From CAYUWH01 sp964448615 (GTDB lineage Bacteria > Patescibacteriota > Gracilibacteria > Peribacterales > Peribacteraceae): DNA of 21,118 nucleotides. The translations under genes were made by a program, and so were the position numbers. Where the stretch lies: the NCBI GenBank assembly GCA_964448615.1, contig CAYUWH010000024.1, positions 1 through 21,118 of the forward strand. The letters run 5' to 3'. The notes below the pieces were generated by a model. The model had not been told where the DNA came from. It worked only from the letters and a program-made list of their open reading frames with translations, and did not search any database. Shown in pieces: positions 19,315-21,118 of the stretch; the stretch's first letter is position 1; each line of letters starts with the position of its first letter.

Positions 19315-21118
19315 ATGAAACGAACTACACACAAACAGTTGCAGGCAAAGATCCGCGCGAGACGTTCTCGCAAGTCCACTTTGCAGTGGACCGGTGCCGT
19401 ACAAACGTACGTTGCGCTCATCACGCTGATCGGTTTGCTCTTCACGATGCTTCCGGAAGCGCTGTTCGCAAGCTCGTGGAGCCCTACATTGCTGGTGAAT
19501 ACCGAAGCATTTCACGTGATCGATGATTCAAACGCGACAGCGAATATCGAAATGCGCTTCGGCGATACGATCCAGGAAAAATTGATTTATAACCGCGCGG
19601 GTTCATTCTTTAAACTCACACGCGGATTGGTGGTTGCAGGCAATTTGAGCGCAACGGGAAGCATTACGGCGAGCGGCATGATTCGCACGATCGGCACGAT
19701 TTCCGGTACGAGTTTGGTGATCGATCGAAACGGTTCGTTCTCCGGAAACTTGAACATCAAAGGCACCACTCGTTTGCAATCCGGCGCTGTCATCTCACGA
19801 GCACAAGACACGCCCTTCATCACGCTTAACGACACGACAAACAGCAAGTCTGTCGGTGTCCACACGGGTTCCGGCTCTCCGGAAGGTATCGTGACGGCCG
19901 GACCAGGTTCGATGTATTCCGATCACTTTGGAGGACGCATTTATAAGAAGAACTCCGGCACAGGTAACACCGGTTGGACGGAGCTATTCTCAGGATCTGG
20001 AAGCGTGCATATGGCGAAGATGAGGAGGAATGCAGCGCAGACCATCAACACGACTAGCACTACAAAAATGTATCTTGATACGGAAGAATTCGATGTCGGC
20101 GATATTGCCAACATCACTCCCGGTACCAGCGGCTCCGGACGTATCACGATTAAAAAAGCGGGGAAGTATATGGTCAATGCCTCTTGGTGGTCGCAAGCAG
20201 TGATGGATGATGGAGAATACATCGCCACGTACATCTACAAAAATGGTGGAGCGATTCTGCAACACAACAACATCTCACCTGGCACAAATCAAAATCTGCA
20301 TGGCTCCGTCTTTGATGTCGTGGACTTGGTCGCCGGTGATTACATTGAAATGTATGTTTGGCATAACGAAGGGGCTTCATTCTCTACATTTACAACTCAG
20401 TATTTAACCCCTCGCCTCTCCGTCGTCCAACTCCAAGACAACCAGGGTTCAAACTTCTGGACGATGTCCGGCAGTAATCTCTACAACAACAACTCCGGTA
20501 ACGTGGGCATCGGAGCCGGCACCACGCCTCGTACCAAACTCGAAGTCTTCGGCGCCATCTCCGGTGCCACCATCAATGCGACAACCCTTCTGACGGGTGG
20601 AACGCTGCAGGGATTCGGCTTGTACAACTGTAATGGAACTTCCAATAAGTTGACGTACAACAGCACGACGAAGAAGTTTTTGTGTGAGGCGGATCAATCG
20701 GGTGGTGGCTCAAACACAGGGTTCAACTCTGGCCAAGTACTTACTATTGGCGATGCGCGTTACGTGAAGAAACAAGGGGATACGATGACGGGTGCGCTGA
20801 ATATTAATATCACGAACGGAACTTTGGGAAGTATGGGTCTCAAGGTTCTGAATACGCTCTCTGGTGCGATCGTGCATGGAGAGAAGGATCTTACGTCTTC
20901 AGGATCATTGACGGTGAAGAACTCTGCGAAATTCCAGTCTGGTGTAGTGGTATCGCGTGCACAAGACACACCCTTCATCACGCTTAACGACACGACAAAC
21001 AGCAAGTCTGTCGGTGTGCACACGGGTTCCGGCTCTCCGGAAGGGATTGTGACGGCCGGTCCCGGTTCGCTCTATTCGGATAACTTGGGAGGGAAAATCT
21101 ATAAAAAGAATTCCGGCA
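19315..21118 (+). CDS. Giant secreted repeat protein, tail-fibre/C1q-like, 3' partial
   Basis: The frame from ATG 19315 stays open to the window end: 601 residues, no stop. A long basic N-region (1-25), a hydrophobic span (about 30-50) and a possible signal cleavage near ALFASS (50-54) indicate export. Beta-rich repeats follow. At 228-372 lies a jelly-roll-like domain (GRITIKKAGKYMVNASWW ... LVAGDYIEMYVWHN) resembling C1q/TNF-type or phage tail modules. NVGIGAGTTPRTKLEVFG (about 396-413) and GDTMTGALN (488-496) are typical of fibre and adhesin proteins. Residues 163-215 recur at 549-601, 1158 bp apart at DNA level. It is most likely a cell-surface fibre or adhesin. The start has GAGAGGA just upstream. 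Confidence 0.85.
   Translation, partial: MKRTTHKQLQAKIRARRSRKSTLQWTGAVQTYVALITLIGLLFTMLPEALFASSWSPTLLVNTEAFHVIDDSNATANIEMRFGDTIQEKLIYNRAGSFFKLTRGLVVAGNLSATGSITASGMIRTIGTISGTSLVIDRNGSFSGNLNIKGTTRLQSGAVISRAQDTPFITLNDTTNSKSVGVHTGSGSPEGIVTAGPGSMYSDHFGGRIYKKNSGTGNTGWTELFSGSGSVHMAKMRRNAAQTINTTSTTKMYLDTEEFDVGDIANITPGTSGSGRITIKKAGKYMVNASWWSQAVMDDGEYIATYIYKNGGAILQHNNISPGTNQNLHGSVFDVVDLVAGDYIEMYVWHNEGASFSTFTTQYLTPRLSVVQLQDNQGSNFWTMSGSNLYNNNSGNVGIGAGTTPRTKLEVFGAISGATINATTLLTGGTLQGFGLYNCNGTSNKLTYNSTTKKFLCEADQSGGGSNTGFNSGQVLTIGDARYVKKQGDTMTGALNINITNGTLGSMGLKVLNTLSGAIVHGEKDLTSSGSLTVKNSAKFQSGVVVSRAQDTPFITLNDTTNSKSVGVHTGSGSPEGIVTAGPGSLYSDNLGGKIYKKNSG
19801..19960 (+). repeat. Coding repeat of the surface protein, copy 1
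   Basis: 160 bp matching 20959-21118 with about 18 differences by eye, mostly at third codon positions toward the 3' end; the first 86 bases have only two differences. It encodes a module starting AQDTPFITLNDTTNSKSVGV. The near-identity suggests recent duplication or gene conversion. Confidence 0.85.
20959..21118 (+). repeat. Coding repeat of the surface protein, copy 2 (runs to window end)
   Basis: Second copy of the module at 19801-19960, offset by 1158 bp (386 codons). It is cut by the window edge, so the true repeat is longer and more copies may follow. Confidence 0.85.

Noticed and set aside
1..21118. Recoded TGA (glycine) as in Gracilibacteria
   Set aside because: TGA works as stop at many clear gene ends, including overlaps with the next start (485, 1381, 2376, 11295).

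Overview
The window is a roughly 50% GC bacterial chromosome segment using the standard code: TGA ends many genes cleanly, often at 4-bp start/stop overlaps. A small genome of the Candidate Phyla Radiation is likely, possibly Peregrinibacteria-like. The reasons are a TrmB-like regulator of the type common there, an S23-family four-helix-bundle gene, two separate M23 peptidases, a very large surface protein, few Shine-Dalgarno sites, and many genes with no clear family. This assignment is inference; no rRNA is present to prove it.

Layout. 1-2.4 kb is the end of a glycan cluster: an RmlC-like epimerase (5' partial), an extended SDR and a CmcI-like methyltransferase/hydroxylase, with two perfect palindromes between the last two. 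2.4-4.4 kb holds a TrmB-like regulator facing left, then an unknown 156-aa protein and a STAS-domain protein, each with its own promoter, strong ribosome binding site and terminator. 4.58 kb is tRNA-Asp. 4.9-8.8 kb is one 1295-aa protein of unknown function whose C-terminal part looks like a CCA-adding/OAS-type nucleotidyltransferase. 8.8-10.2 kb has a possible 31-aa membrane peptide, a histidine-rich membrane protein and a small anchored protein. 10.3-13.7 kb is a leftward cell-wall/division group: FtsQ-like protein, D,D-carboxypeptidase and LysM-M23 endopeptidase, interrupted by an S23-type gene. 13.9-15.7 kb has a glycosyltransferase and a PgeF/YfiH protein. 16.1-19.0 kb has a voltage-sensor/PH fusion, a coiled-coil M23 protein and a free-standing ATP-grasp ligase. 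tRNA-Trp follows, and from 19.3 kb a giant secreted repeat protein runs off the end.

The most unusual feature is a set of four DNA elements between 12.27 and 15.80 kb. Each is an inverted pair of tandem arrays of a 7-9 bp word, and the word differs at each site (around TATACTCG, TCCGAAGAG, GACTCAA, GAGTAGT). One element encloses the S23-type gene. One fills the divergent gap between FtsQ and the glycosyltransferase. One lies in frame inside the glycosyltransferase. One begins within the stop codon of the PgeF gene. IR-ORF-IR is the architecture of intervening sequences in 23S rRNA genes, here seen outside rRNA.

Much of the window serves the cell surface: sugar modification, peptidoglycan trimming and hydrolysis, divisome, and a giant adhesin-like protein. 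The other striking items are the voltage-sensor/PH fusion and the large nucleotidyltransferase protein behind an extended -10 promoter that carries a palindrome.
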